64,000 bases of DNA from Paenibacillus piri (lineage in GTDB: Bacteria > Bacillota > Bacilli > Paenibacillales > NBRC-103111): positions 62,001-126,000 of the forward strand of contig NZ_SMRT01000006.1 in the NCBI RefSeq assembly GCF_004354045.1. The letters are read 5' to 3'. The first letter of the stretch is position 1; the number at the start of each line of letters is the position of its first letter. The translations under genes and the position numbers were made by a program. The notes beneath the pieces were generated by a model. The model saw nothing but the letters and a program-made list of their open reading frames with translations, did not search any database and had not been told where the DNA came from. This document shows, in pieces, positions 1 to 8,164 of this stretch.

Positions 1-1402
1 TTTCTATTCCGCGCAAAATTCGGAGAGCATATAAAGCCTGCTGCCCGTCCCGGCTTAATAGAGCGTCCGTCAATAATCGTCTGCTGGCAGGATCCATGAC
101 ATTCAGCTCTGCTCTTTGCAGATCATGGTTGCCCGTTTGCAGCGTCGACACGAGCGTCTGCAAATAGGCTTTCTTAAGCTTGACCGCGGCAACGATACCG
201 ATGCCAATGAGCACAAGTATAATGTAGCTGAGCTGTTCGGGAGCGAGAAGATGCGAGGCGACGAGCAAGCATACAGCTGCTAGTCCCTTTGCGCCGTTTC
301 TTACAATACCGTCCAAAAAACTTTTGGCTTTACCGCGCCATTCAGGAGGGATGGGGAACATGATGAGTTGGCTGACTGAGGAATATACGGTATCTCCGAG
401 TACTTTGTCGCTCCCTTTAACGACTACGGCCATGGCAAGGACAGGCAGGATGAGAATGCCCAGGCTTCCCGCAAATAAAGCGACGGGGAAAATAAGCAAA
501 GCCGTCATGACGCCAAACCGCGTGATAACCCAACCGGACACCAGCAGCTGAACGAGCAATGCGATAATTCCTGAAAATCCGTAAAAGCTGCCCATAAATC
601 CGGCTAAAGCTTCATTCTGCAAGCTTCCTCTCAAAATAACCTTAAATTGATAATCGATCAATGTTAGCGAAAATACGAGTGCCGCCGCCAGCAGCGCCAC
701 ATATTTGAGATGGGGGACATGTTTAAAAAGGCCTGATTTTCTCTCGGACCCTTTCTTTGCTTGAAGTTTGGGCGGTCTTACTTCTGCATGCTGGGGAAAC
801 ATATGTATGATTAGAAGCACGACTGCAAGCCCTATCAATTGAAGCCCCGCATATACGTAAATCAAATTTGCCGTACCTAATAATGGGACGAAGCCTTTTA
901 AACCAAATCCGCTTACTATACCTCCGGCTATGCCGCCGCTACCGACAATTCCGATCATCCGTTTAGCTTTTCTTTGATCCATCACGGATGTGGCAAACTG
1001 CCAAAAACAGACAACCATTAAAAAGTTGAACACATCGAAGCCTATGTAGATCGTAGGGAAAACCCAACGGATGTCCAGCCCTACTCCAATTCTTGAAAAG
1101 AGAACCAACAGCACGATAATAGGGATCAGTACCGTAATAAGACGCTCCAACCGGATTCGGGGCGAATAGCGTTGAAACATGACACCGGAAATAATCATGA
1201 CAACGGCTTGGGGCAAATACATGAAAGATAGCGAAGAGTTATCAAACCGGCTTAAAAATAATGTGTCCGCCGCGGTCTTTCCTATGGTTGAAGCCGACAC
1301 CACACAAAATAAGTAGCTAAATAGCAGCATCACCTTCAAATATTCTTCCCGATCTGCGTCTAATTTTGGAAAAAGCTTAGTTATAGTCCTGCCAGCATCC
1401 AT
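1..1402 (-). CDS. Npt1/Npt2-type nucleotide transporter-like membrane protein, partial
   Basis: An open frame of about 467 codons reads on the minus strand from ATG at 1402 to the left edge without a stop, so the 3' end is missing. The start follows AAGGAG by about 14 nt, which is long. The N-terminal 400 residues hold some 11-12 hydrophobic segments, with a glycine-rich stretch (GSGGIAGGI) near residue 150 that is typical of the ATP/ADP translocase-like MFS branch. The visible tail after about residue 415 is soluble and helical (SRDGQQALYALRIL), like the HEAT-type repeats that follow this fold in Bacillales homologues. Substrate unknown; nucleotide exchange is only the family label. The family call rests on motif and topology. 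Confidence 0.7.
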   Translation of the reverse strand, partial: MDAGRTITKLFPKLDADREEYLKVMLLFSYLFCVVSASTIGKTAADTLFLSRFDNSSLSFMYLPQAVVMIISGVMFQRYSPRIRLERLITVLIPIIVLLVLFSRIGVGLDIRWVFPTIYIGFDVFNFLMVVCFWQFATSVMDQRKAKRMIGIVGSGGIAGGIVSGFGLKGFVPLLGTANLIYVYAGLQLIGLAVVLLIIHMFPQHAEVRPPKLQAKKGSERKSGLFKHVPHLKYVALLAAALVFSLTLIDYQFKVILRGSLQNEALAGFMGSFYGFSGIIALLVQLLVSGWVITRFGVMTALLIFPVALFAGSLGILILPVLAMAVVVKGSDKVLGDTVYSSVSQLIMFPIPPEWRGKAKSFLDGIVRNGAKGLAAVCLLVASHLLAPEQLSYIILVLIGIGIVAAVKLKKAYLQTLVSTLQTGNHDLQRAELNVMDPASRRLLTDALLSRDGQQALYALRILRGIE

Positions 1403-1676
1403 TTTCCGAATGACAACTCCTTCTTTGCATACACACGCACTAGTAAATTATACCTAATAGCGTCAAATTGTGTAACATAAATATTCCAAGCAAGCAGCGG
1501 ATTTCGACATCCATTCGGAATGTTCTCGGTTCGGGAAATTTCCTTTAGAGTAGGGGCATGTCTTTTTAAGATGGATCTTAAGAAAATCTTTACTTTTTCC
1601 CGACCTAAATGCTAACAACTTTTCGATAACATAAGTCAAATAAACGATAGCGTACAAGAAGGAGCTGAAATAACCG
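1403..1676. other. Divergent intergenic region with an AT-rich dyad
   Basis: This 274-bp spacer separates the leftward transporter from the rightward methyltransferase operon, so it should hold both promoters. A perfect inverted repeat, TTAAGAT at 1566-1572 and ATCTTAA at 1575-1581, sits in it and could be an operator or hairpin. No convincing sigma-A promoter pair was picked out by eye. Confidence 0.35.
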
Positions 1677-2252
1677 ATGCTGGCTAACGCCTTTACGAAA
1701 TCCAAGATCACCGATAAATGGTTGTTCCTTAAAAAATTCATCCAAAATCCCCGCGACGTCGGAAGCATCATCCCCAGTTCGCACAATTTGACGCAAAAAA
1801 TGCTGGAGCCTATACCTTGGAATCATGTACGTACATTGGTCGAGCTGGGAGCGGGAACAGGGGTATTCACCCAGTCGATCTGCGAGCTGGTTCGTCCGGA
1901 TTGTCAGGTTGCCGTCTTCGAGAAGGAAGAGGAGATGCGGGAGTCGCTTAAGCGTGAGTTTGGCGGATTTCATATATTCCCCAATGCGCTGGAGCTTGAG
2001 ATCAGCTTGAGCAGCATCGGGGTCACCCGAGCGGATTGCATCGTCTCAGGGCTGCCTTTCGCCAACTTTTCGCAAACGGATCGCGAGAAGATAATCAGGC
2101 AGGTTCGCAAGACGTTAAGCGCAGGCGGGATGTTCATTACCTTTCAATATTCGCTGCAGATGAAATCAATGCTGCAGCATGCGTTCAACGAGGTTAGCAT
2201 TACATTTGTTCCGTGGAACATGCCGCCGGCCTTTGTCTATATATGCAAATAG
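1677..2252 (+). CDS. Class I SAM-dependent methyltransferase (phospholipid N-methyltransferase / rRNA adenine methylase-like)
   Basis: 191 residues with a Rossmann methyltransferase core. The SAM-binding motif I reads VELGAGTGVFT near residues 55-65, an acidic motif II (VAVFEKEEEM) follows, and motif IV reads SGLPFANF, resembling the catalytic loop of the PmtA and KsgA/Erm families. The N-terminal part (FIQNPRDVGSIIPSS) matches bacterial PmtA-like enzymes that methylate phosphatidylethanolamine. AAGGAG lies 12 nt before ATG. It leads an operon with a DedA membrane protein and a two-component system, which favours a membrane-lipid role over rRNA methylation. The substrate is inference. Confidence 0.75.
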   Translation: MLANAFTKSKITDKWLFLKKFIQNPRDVGSIIPSSHNLTQKMLEPIPWNHVRTLVELGAGTGVFTQSICELVRPDCQVAVFEKEEEMRESLKREFGGFHIFPNALELEISLSSIGVTRADCIVSGLPFANFSQTDREKIIRQVRKTLSAGGMFITFQYSLQMKSMLQHAFNEVSITFVPWNMPPAFVYICK

Positions 2253-2292
2253 GCACCTCTTTTTTTGCACATTATGAATTGGAGGACTGATC

Positions 2293-2901
2293 ATGAGCAT
2301 GCATTCCATATTCGATGCCATACATCACTTCGGTTATTTCGCGCTCTTTTTATCGTTATGGCTCGGCATTGTCGGGATGCCGATACCGGATGAGGTTGTT
2401 GTCATGACCGGCGGAATGGTCGGTTCGCTGCACTTGCTTCAGACCGTTCCCGCATACATTACGACCTACCTGGGAGTGGTGTCGGGGTTATCTTTAGGTT
2501 ATATTTTAGGTAGGGTGATGGGACCGCTCGTCATCGATCGTTTGCGCAAGAAGCAAAAGATCGAGCCCTACATTCAAAAGTCCGACTGGCTGCTCGAGAA
2601 ATACGGGGCGTACGCGCTGGTGATCAGCTATTTTTTGCCGGTGGTTCGCCACGTTCTTCCTTACTTGGTGGGAGTCAATAAAATGCCGTTCTATAAATAT
2701 TCAATGATTTCCTACTCGACCGGATTGCTGTGGACGACGATTTATTTTACAATCGGTTATTTTTTTGGAGACAATATCGAGCTAATAGGGAATAATGTGT
2801 ATAGATATGGTTATTTTGCCCTGACTACGGCCGTTATTTTCATAATCGGTGCGGTTATTCTCCAAACGATTCGTAAGAAGAAGAAGGTGTGTCCGGAATG
2901 A
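2293..2901 (+). CDS. DedA family (SNARE-associated / VTT) membrane protein
   Basis: 202 residues with about five hydrophobic segments and the DedA signatures: an early GMPIPDEVV stretch near residue 30, a conserved glycine-rich helix (SLGYILGR) and the F-x-P-V-V-R-H-V-x-P motif near residue 118 with its essential arginine. DedA proteins act in lipid transport across the inner membrane, including undecaprenyl phosphate or phosphatidylethanolamine flipping, and affect antimicrobial peptide tolerance. GGAGG lies 7 nt before the ATG. The stop overlaps the next gene's ATG as ATGA, so the two are translationally coupled. Confidence 0.88.
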   Translation: MSMHSIFDAIHHFGYFALFLSLWLGIVGMPIPDEVVVMTGGMVGSLHLLQTVPAYITTYLGVVSGLSLGYILGRVMGPLVIDRLRKKQKIEPYIQKSDWLLEKYGAYALVISYFLPVVRHVLPYLVGVNKMPFYKYSMISYSTGLLWTTIYFTIGYFFGDNIELIGNNVYRYGYFALTTAVIFIIGAVILQTIRKKKKVCPE

Positions 2902-3599
2902 AAAGCGAGAAAGGGGCCTCCGTACTGGTCATTGACGATGAGCCGGAGATCCGCGACATTGTGCAGATTTTTCTTAAAAATGAAGGGTACGAGGTCATGG
3001 AAGCCGAAGACGGGGCGGCGGGCTTGGAGCTGCTCCGGAAGGTGGAGTTCGATCTGGTCATTCTGGATGTGATGATGCCCAAGCTCGACGGGATTCAGGC
3101 CTGCATTCAAATTCGGCAAACCCGGAATATCCCGATAATTATACTTTCCGCCAAGAATGAAGACATAGACAAAATATTAGGCTTAACGAGCGGCGCGGAC
3201 GACTATTTATCCAAGCCGTTTAACCCTTTGGAGCTTGTCGCCCGGGTCAAATCGCAGCTGCGGCGAATCCGCATGAGCGAGACGCAGGATAAGCATGAGC
3301 GGCTTGAGCTTAGTATTGGTGATTTGGTACTGAATATACCCCGTCACCAGGTGACGATCCAGGGCAAGGAAATATTTCTTACGCCGTTGGAGTTCGATAT
3401 TTTAGAGCTGCTTGCGACCCATCGGGGGCAGGTGTTCAGCGTGGACAAAATTTACGAAACGATCTGGAAGGACCCCGCGATGCAATCTGATAAGACAGTG
3501 ATGGTGCATATCCGAAATCTTCGCGATAAACTCAAGGATAATCCCCGGGAGCCCAAATATATTAAAACCGTCTGGGGAGTAGGTTATAAAATTGATTAA
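2898..3599 (+). CDS. OmpR/VanR-type response regulator
   Basis: An N-terminal receiver domain has the acidic pair IDDE near residue 12, the phosphoacceptor Asp57 in VILDVMMPK and the conserved Lys in SKPF. A C-terminal winged-helix OmpR DNA-binding domain (residues about 135-230) ends in the typical KTVWGVGYKID. ATG at 2898 is chosen because it forms an ATGA overlap with dedA; a GTG three codons upstream is possible. It is followed by its kinase with an 8-bp overlap. Sequence style is nearest the VanR/YycF-like branch, but no vancomycin genes are present. Confidence 0.9.
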   Translation: MKSEKGASVLVIDDEPEIRDIVQIFLKNEGYEVMEAEDGAAGLELLRKVEFDLVILDVMMPKLDGIQACIQIRQTRNIPIIILSAKNEDIDKILGLTSGADDYLSKPFNPLELVARVKSQLRRIRMSETQDKHERLELSIGDLVLNIPRHQVTIQGKEIFLTPLEFDILELLATHRGQVFSVDKIYETIWKDPAMQSDKTVMVHIRNLRDKLKDNPREPKYIKTVWGVGYKID

Positions 3600-5013
3600 A
3601 CTTAAAGGAACGGATTGGAGCCGAAGCTTGCGGGTAAAGCTGGTGCTGGCATTCGGCGCGACACTCGTGCTCACGACGATGTTGAACCTGCTTTTCGACT
3701 ATGCGACACGGGAATTGCGCAAGGTTTATTATACCAGCTATGAAACAAGCAAACAGAACGTCACACAGCAGTTAAGCGAGATCGAACAGCAGCTGCCCGC
3801 ACTCGCCGGTTCGGAGCAGATTGATTCGCTGCTGAAGCGCGAGAGCGAGGCAACCCGGCTGCGCATTCTGCTGGCCGATATGCAAGGGATTATCGTCTAT
3901 CGTTCCCCATCGGTTACAGAGGATAAGATCGATTTGTACCAAATCGTTTATGAGCAGAAGGAGACGGAAAATCGGCCTGAGCCCGGCAAAACGTTTACGG
4001 CAATTACACCTGTTCAATATCAGGATCGGAAGCTATTTCTTGTCGTATCGGGTCCGCTCATCGCCGAACAAGGGTATAGGTATGAGAATCCCCGCCTGTA
4101 CAGCGTGTTTGTGTTTTTGCTGTTATTCCTGTTGCTGTTCTATTTATTCACTTACAACAAAATGAAAGAAATCCGAATCATGAGCAAAGGGGTCCAGCAA
4201 ATAGCCCGGGGTAAATTGTCCATAAGGCTGCCGGTCAAAAGCAGGGATGAGCTCGGGACGCTCACCGAAAGCATCAACGAGATGGTGAGGCAGCTAGAGG
4301 AAACGATTGTCAAGGAGCGGCTGGCCGAGCAATCCAAGAGCGAGCTAATCACAAACATATCGCATGATTTGAGGACGCCTTTGACCAGTATTATCGGCTA
4401 TTTGACCGTCCTGATCGAGCACCCGGCGACAGACGGTGCACTGAGGCCTTACGTTACCAGTGCGCTGAACAAATCCAATCAGCTTAAAAATTTAATCGAC
4501 GATTTATTCGAATACACGCGGCTGACCAGCAATCAGGTGGCCTTGGACAAGAGCCGGGTCGATCTGGTCGGGATGCTCAATCAGATCATCATGGAACTTG
4601 TTCCGCTGGCCGAGCAGCACCAGGTCAGTGTGAACAGTACACTGCCTGACCGGAAAGTGGAGGCGTTTATCGACGCAGACAAAATCGTCCGGGCTATCGA
4701 TAACTTGTTAACCAATGCGCTGAAATTCAGCGTTAAGCCGGGCAGCATCGATATCAAATTGCATGCAGAGCACTCGTGGGCCGTCTTGTCTATCGCCAAC
4801 ACGGGGTTAAGCATTACGCCCGAGCAGGAGAAAAGGCTGTTCGACCGTTTCTATAAAGCCGACGAATCGAGGAATGATCACCGGATGCCGCATGGCTCGG
4901 GTCTTGGACTGTCGATTGCCCAAAGCATCGTGCAGCTGCATGAAGGAAATATATGGATGCAGCGAACCGGACCGTACTATGAATTTTTTGTGCGGCTTCC
5001 GTTGCCGCTCTAG
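3592..5013 (+). CDS. Membrane sensor histidine kinase (HAMP, HisKA, HATPase)
   Basis: 473 residues from a TTG start with GGAGTAGG upstream. Topology: TM1 at about residues 15-35, an extracytoplasmic region of about 130 residues, TM2 near 165-185, then HAMP (through DELGTLTESIN), the dimerisation helix with phosphoacceptor His in ISHDLRTPL, and an ATPase domain with N box (DNLLTNALKF), G1 (IANTG) and G2 (HGSGLGLSI) motifs. It pairs with the preceding regulator by an 8-bp overlap. With the methyltransferase and DedA genes upstream, a cell-envelope stress or antibiotic-sensing role is likely, though the signal is unknown. Confidence 0.92.
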   Translation: MIKLKGTDWSRSLRVKLVLAFGATLVLTTMLNLLFDYATRELRKVYYTSYETSKQNVTQQLSEIEQQLPALAGSEQIDSLLKRESEATRLRILLADMQGIIVYRSPSVTEDKIDLYQIVYEQKETENRPEPGKTFTAITPVQYQDRKLFLVVSGPLIAEQGYRYENPRLYSVFVFLLLFLLLFYLFTYNKMKEIRIMSKGVQQIARGKLSIRLPVKSRDELGTLTESINEMVRQLEETIVKERLAEQSKSELITNISHDLRTPLTSIIGYLTVLIEHPATDGALRPYVTSALNKSNQLKNLIDDLFEYTRLTSNQVALDKSRVDLVGMLNQIIMELVPLAEQHQVSVNSTLPDRKVEAFIDADKIVRAIDNLLTNALKFSVKPGSIDIKLHAEHSWAVLSIANTGLSITPEQEKRLFDRFYKADESRNDHRMPHGSGLGLSIAQSIVQLHEGNIWMQRTGPYYEFFVRLPLPL

Positions 5014-5405
5014 CGCTGGCAGCGGCAACGGAACCATATTCGTGAGCAGGCGAGGTGGGAAAAAAGCGATGCTTATGGGCGCCGTTCCCGCGATCGCTTT
5101 AAATGAAAGAAATGTAGGACAACTAACCTGTCTCGCGGACAGCCCTTGTCCTAAGCCGATTCATCCCACTCCTGAAGGTATGGGCTTTTTCGGCTAGGGT
5201 TCTGTAACCGGAGTTCTCAATTTTATCGTAGACGTGATATAATCGTGATAAACCGGTTAAAAACCAGTAATCGAAAGATTAAAAGGAAGCGACGAAAAAG
5301 GTCAGCAACGACCCTTTGAGGACAAAGCGTTATTCTTATATCGCTTGGGATTGAAGAAGATTACTTTCGCAAAGGATATTTTAGAAGAACGGGTGAAGTT
5401 AATCT
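5014..5405. other. Intergenic region with hairpins and a candidate promoter
   Basis: A hairpin with 8-bp arms (AAAGCGAT at 5068-5075, ATCGCTTT at about 5094-5101) follows the kinase gene and may end that operon, although its T-tract is short. A second imperfect hairpin ends near 5196 (AGCCGA with TCGGCT). A good -10 hexamer TATAAT lies at 5238-5243 with a poor -35 (TTCTCA at 5214). The roughly 155-nt leader before the next gene contains two short stem-loops, one with arms AAGCG and CGCTT near 5325-5347. Confidence 0.4.
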
Positions 5406-6143
5406 ATGATACGTAGGAACATGCCACTGCCGGATCCAGAATTGCGGGCTATTCTGAGAGCTGCCGACGATATCATTGCCGAAGGCGGACGAACCCTGCT
5501 ATCCAAAATTTTAAAAGGTTCGAAAGAACGACAGCTGCTGGAGCTGGGGTTGGATCGAAATCCTTCATATGGTTTCTACAAGGACCTCTCTCTGGAACAG
5601 ATCATGGAGAAAGTGGACCATATGATTCGCACTGATTTTCTAAAAACCGAGAAATCCGGCAAGCTCCCCATGATTGTGTACACTACGCGCGGATGGGCGG
5701 TCGAAAGAGAAAGACGTGCTGAAGAGTTTTTGGAAGAATGGAATCGTTGGCTGGAGAATAATATATCTCCGATCAGCATGGAATATTTGAAAGAACGGAA
5801 TCGGGGCATGATTTTTTTGTTTCTCTATAAGATTTTATGCTCCGGGAATAAGAAGTACGTTCCTTATTTAACTTTGTGGGAGAGAATCGAGTTCAAGAAA
5901 GTTCGGGTGGAGATTCGCAATGTGATCGAAGCGTTGAAACGACGTGTTGAATTGGATGATTCGGCTTGGGAACGGTTAGAACGGGAACGGGCTGAAACGT
6001 TAATCATCCGATCGCGCGATCCGATTCTAATGGTATGTCAGCAGTGTGACGACCTATTTTTATTTGATGAAACGAATCCTGAGTATTATACGAGCGAAGG
6101 TTTACGGTTTCCGGAAAAGTGCCGGAACTGCTCGGGGGGCTAG
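5406..6143 (+). CDS. RQC-minor-1 family DNA-binding protein
   Basis: 245 residues. The N-terminal 100 residues (LPDPELRAILRAADDI, then GGRTLLSKILKGS and TTRGW) match the winged-helix RQC domain normally found at the C-terminus of RecQ helicases, here without any helicase. A middle basic/acidic helical region (100-215) is followed by a four-cysteine zinc-ribbon end, CQQC near residue 214 and CRNC at the extreme C-terminus. RQC domains bind duplex or structured DNA and unpair ends. The function of the stand-alone proteins is not known. Single gene with its own terminator. Confidence 0.7.
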   Translation: MIRRNMPLPDPELRAILRAADDIIAEGGRTLLSKILKGSKERQLLELGLDRNPSYGFYKDLSLEQIMEKVDHMIRTDFLKTEKSGKLPMIVYTTRGWAVERERRAEEFLEEWNRWLENNISPISMEYLKERNRGMIFLFLYKILCSGNKKYVPYLTLWERIEFKKVRVEIRNVIEALKRRVELDDSAWERLERERAETLIIRSRDPILMVCQQCDDLFLFDETNPEYYTSEGLRFPEKCRNCSGG

Positions 6144-6190
6144 AGGGCGTCCTTCTGAATTAATAGCGCCAAAGGGAGGCGATTTGAGAA

Positions 6191-6257
6191 TGCCAATCCT
6201 CGGTTCGTCTCCATATGTATTACCCGTGAGAGCGCCGTTATCGGTGCTCTTTTTTGC
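6191..6257 (+). terminator. Rho-independent terminator inside a 65-nt conserved block
   Basis: The hairpin AGAGCGCCG-ttat-CGGTGCTCT (6229-6250) with one G-U pair is followed by T6, ending the RQC-minor transcript. The 38 nt upstream of the hairpin closely match a second copy at 13899-13962, including CATATGyATTACC at the centre, so this is more than a plain terminator. Confidence 0.7.
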
Positions 6258-6482
6258 AACTCAAGCCCAACTCCAACCCCTTTTCGGCCTTTCTTTGTTC
6301 CTTTTTTCACACCAGCCAAACCTTCGAGAAATAGGATCTGTTCCTTTTCTTCCTCCATTTCCCAATCCATAATATGGATCCTTTACAAATAAACCATCAA
6401 ATCCACCATTAAAATTAATATTAGTGAATTATCATCATACATGATTGTGTTCTACCAAATTCATATGAAAAGGAGAGAGCTT
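6258..6482. other. Spacer without recognised gene
   Basis: Pyrimidine-rich then AT-rich sequence between the terminator and the metallophosphoesterase gene. It presumably holds the promoter for the gene at 6483. Nothing else is evident. Confidence 0.3.
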
Positions 6483-7325
6483 ATGAAACTGGCGGTCATG
6501 GGAGATTTGCACTATCACGAGGTGGATGAAACGATTCCGGGATGGCTAGAGGCGCGGGATATGTTCTTTCAATCGTTTTTAGGGCGGTTTTTGGAAGTGG
6601 AAGCGGATGCCCATATTTCATTGGGGGATTTGACCAATTACGGTTATGCCTCGGAGCTGCAGGGAGTTTATGCGACGATCCGAAGTTACGGAAAAACGTT
6701 CTACCACGCATTGGGAAATCATGATCTGTATGCGCAAACGAGAAGGGAGGTTCTCGATCTAACCGGACAACCTCGCTATCATGCTATAACGACCGAACAG
6801 GCGGTGCTTGTATTTCTCGACACGGCCAAAGAGATGGACTTCGAGGATTGGGGAGGCTGGGTAGACGAAGAACAGCTTCAATGGCTGGAAACGGTCCTAA
6901 AGGCTTCTGGAACCAAGCCGGTTTTGATTTTTGCCCACCATCCGGTCTACAAGACGACGACCAATTCGGATAAAGATAAAGGCTCCATTCATCCTGACGT
7001 GGATATGTGGAAGGTTTTAAATCAGAAGGAAGGAGTCGGTATCTATTTCAACGGCCATACCCATATCGACTCGATTGTGAAGCAGAACAACTGGACGTTC
7101 GTTCAACTATCCGCCTGCCTGGATCAGCATGCTTTGCGGGTCGTGGAGATCGGGCAGGAAGAAATTCGAGTTGCTGCTGTTGATGTGACGGATACGGCGT
7201 TGACCGAACATGTAGCGATGCTGTACAACCATATGAAGCACTTCAGACATACTCCTCATGCGCGTGGAGAAGATGCGGATCGGGAGTGCGTAGTCTCTTT
7301 GCGGCTGGCGGCGAAACATAAATAG
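6483..7325 (+). CDS. Calcineurin-like metallophosphoesterase
   Basis: 280 residues beginning MKLAVMGDLHYH; ATG at 6483 is 6-7 nt after AAGGAGAG and is preferred over the in-frame ATG at 6441. The metal-binding motifs of the calcineurin superfamily occur in order: GDLHYH (D-x-H), LGDLTN (GD), LGNHDL (GNHD), AHHP and NGHTHIDS (GHxH). No signal peptide, so cytoplasmic. Followed by glpP and a glycerol-3-phosphate transporter, so hydrolysis of imported glycerophosphodiesters (a GpdQ-like role) is plausible, but that is inference from context. Confidence 0.8.
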   Translation: MKLAVMGDLHYHEVDETIPGWLEARDMFFQSFLGRFLEVEADAHISLGDLTNYGYASELQGVYATIRSYGKTFYHALGNHDLYAQTRREVLDLTGQPRYHAITTEQAVLVFLDTAKEMDFEDWGGWVDEEQLQWLETVLKASGTKPVLIFAHHPVYKTTTNSDKDKGSIHPDVDMWKVLNQKEGVGIYFNGHTHIDSIVKQNNWTFVQLSACLDQHALRVVEIGQEEIRVAAVDVTDTALTEHVAMLYNHMKHFRHTPHARGEDADRECVVSLRLAAKHK

Positions 7326-7370
7326 GTTCGAAGGATGCACAAATCCGGGTTGAACAGGAGGTACCGGCGG

Positions 7371-8021
7371 ATGAAGCGGCTAACGAACGATAAAGACGGG
7401 ATGTTTTTTGAAAAGTTGAATACTCACAGGATGGTAGCCTCCATCAAGGAGCCGAAGCAAATCGAGATTGCCTTGTCGCTCAGAAACCAATTAAGCGGCG
7501 TATTCCTGCTAACCGGACACATCGGGGTCATCAAGGGCTACGTCGATCTGTTCAATAAACATCAGGTACCGGTGTTTCTTCATTTGGAGAAAATAGGCGG
7601 CTTGAGTACCGACCCGTACGGTCTTGACTATTTGGCCAAAGTGATTCAACCGACCGGGATCATTACGACGAAAACCAATGTTGTCAAACTGGCGATCAAA
7701 ATGGGGCTGTTTACCATTCAACGTTTTTTTCTCGTGGATACCGAGGGGCTGGATAACGTAGCCAAGAGCCTCTCCCAAATCGAGCCTGACATCATCGAGG
7801 TGATGCCTGCGCGCATTCCGGAAATGATCGGGGAGATCAAGAAGTTCACAACCATCCCGATCATTACCGGCGGATTGCTGTTCGAGCGAGAGCACATGGT
7901 GGAATGTCTCAGGCACGGAGCGACGGCGGTCTCCTCCTCCAAGTCGGATTTATGGCGTAAAACGATTGCCGCGGAGCAAGTAAATTTTCAAAATCTTAAC
8001 TCTCGTCTAACACCCGTTTAA
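7371..8021 (+). CDS. glpP: Glycerol-3-phosphate-responsive antiterminator
   Basis: 216 residues; ATG at 7371 has AGGAGG 8 nt upstream, so the in-frame ATG at 7335 is rejected. It is a TIM-barrel GlpP-family protein with the family's signature segments: VFLLTGHIG near residue 45, an HLEKIGGLS stretch, IEVMPARIPE and ITGGLL near the C-terminus. In Bacillus subtilis GlpP binds glycerol-3-phosphate and then the leader of glp mRNAs, preventing termination. The gene sits directly upstream of a terminator-like leader and an Ugp transporter, its expected target. Confidence 0.9.
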   Translation: MKRLTNDKDGMFFEKLNTHRMVASIKEPKQIEIALSLRNQLSGVFLLTGHIGVIKGYVDLFNKHQVPVFLHLEKIGGLSTDPYGLDYLAKVIQPTGIITTKTNVVKLAIKMGLFTIQRFFLVDTEGLDNVAKSLSQIEPDIIEVMPARIPEMIGEIKKFTTIPIITGGLLFEREHMVECLRHGATAVSSSKSDLWRKTIAAEQVNFQNLNSRLTPV

Positions 8022-8077
8022 TACTTGGCCGTTATGATGGGGGCAGACAAGTAAATAGCGTTTGGTTGGAGTAGAGG

Positions 8078-8136
8078 AGAAGCCTGATTAGCTGCTGACG
8101 GAAGTCGGCGGCCGATTAGGCTTCTTTACTTTTTAA
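8078..8136 (+). promoter_or_regulatory. Terminator/antiterminator hairpin in the ugp leader, likely GlpP target
   Basis: AGAAGCCTGATTAGCTGCTGAC (8079-8100 region) pairs across a GGAA loop with its complement ending GGCTTCT at 8126: 22 bp containing several G-U wobbles and one A-C mismatch. T-rich sequence follows (TTTACTTTTT). It lies between glpP and the ugp genes, as GlpP-controlled terminators do in other Bacillales. The hairpin is seen; the GlpP link is inferred. Confidence 0.72.
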
Positions 8137-8164
8137 ATTTATATTCACAAAACAGGAGGAATGA

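Noticed and set aside
2898..5013. Vancomycin resistance locus
   Set aside because: The regulator and kinase resemble VanR/VanS in layout, but vanH, vanA and vanX are absent.
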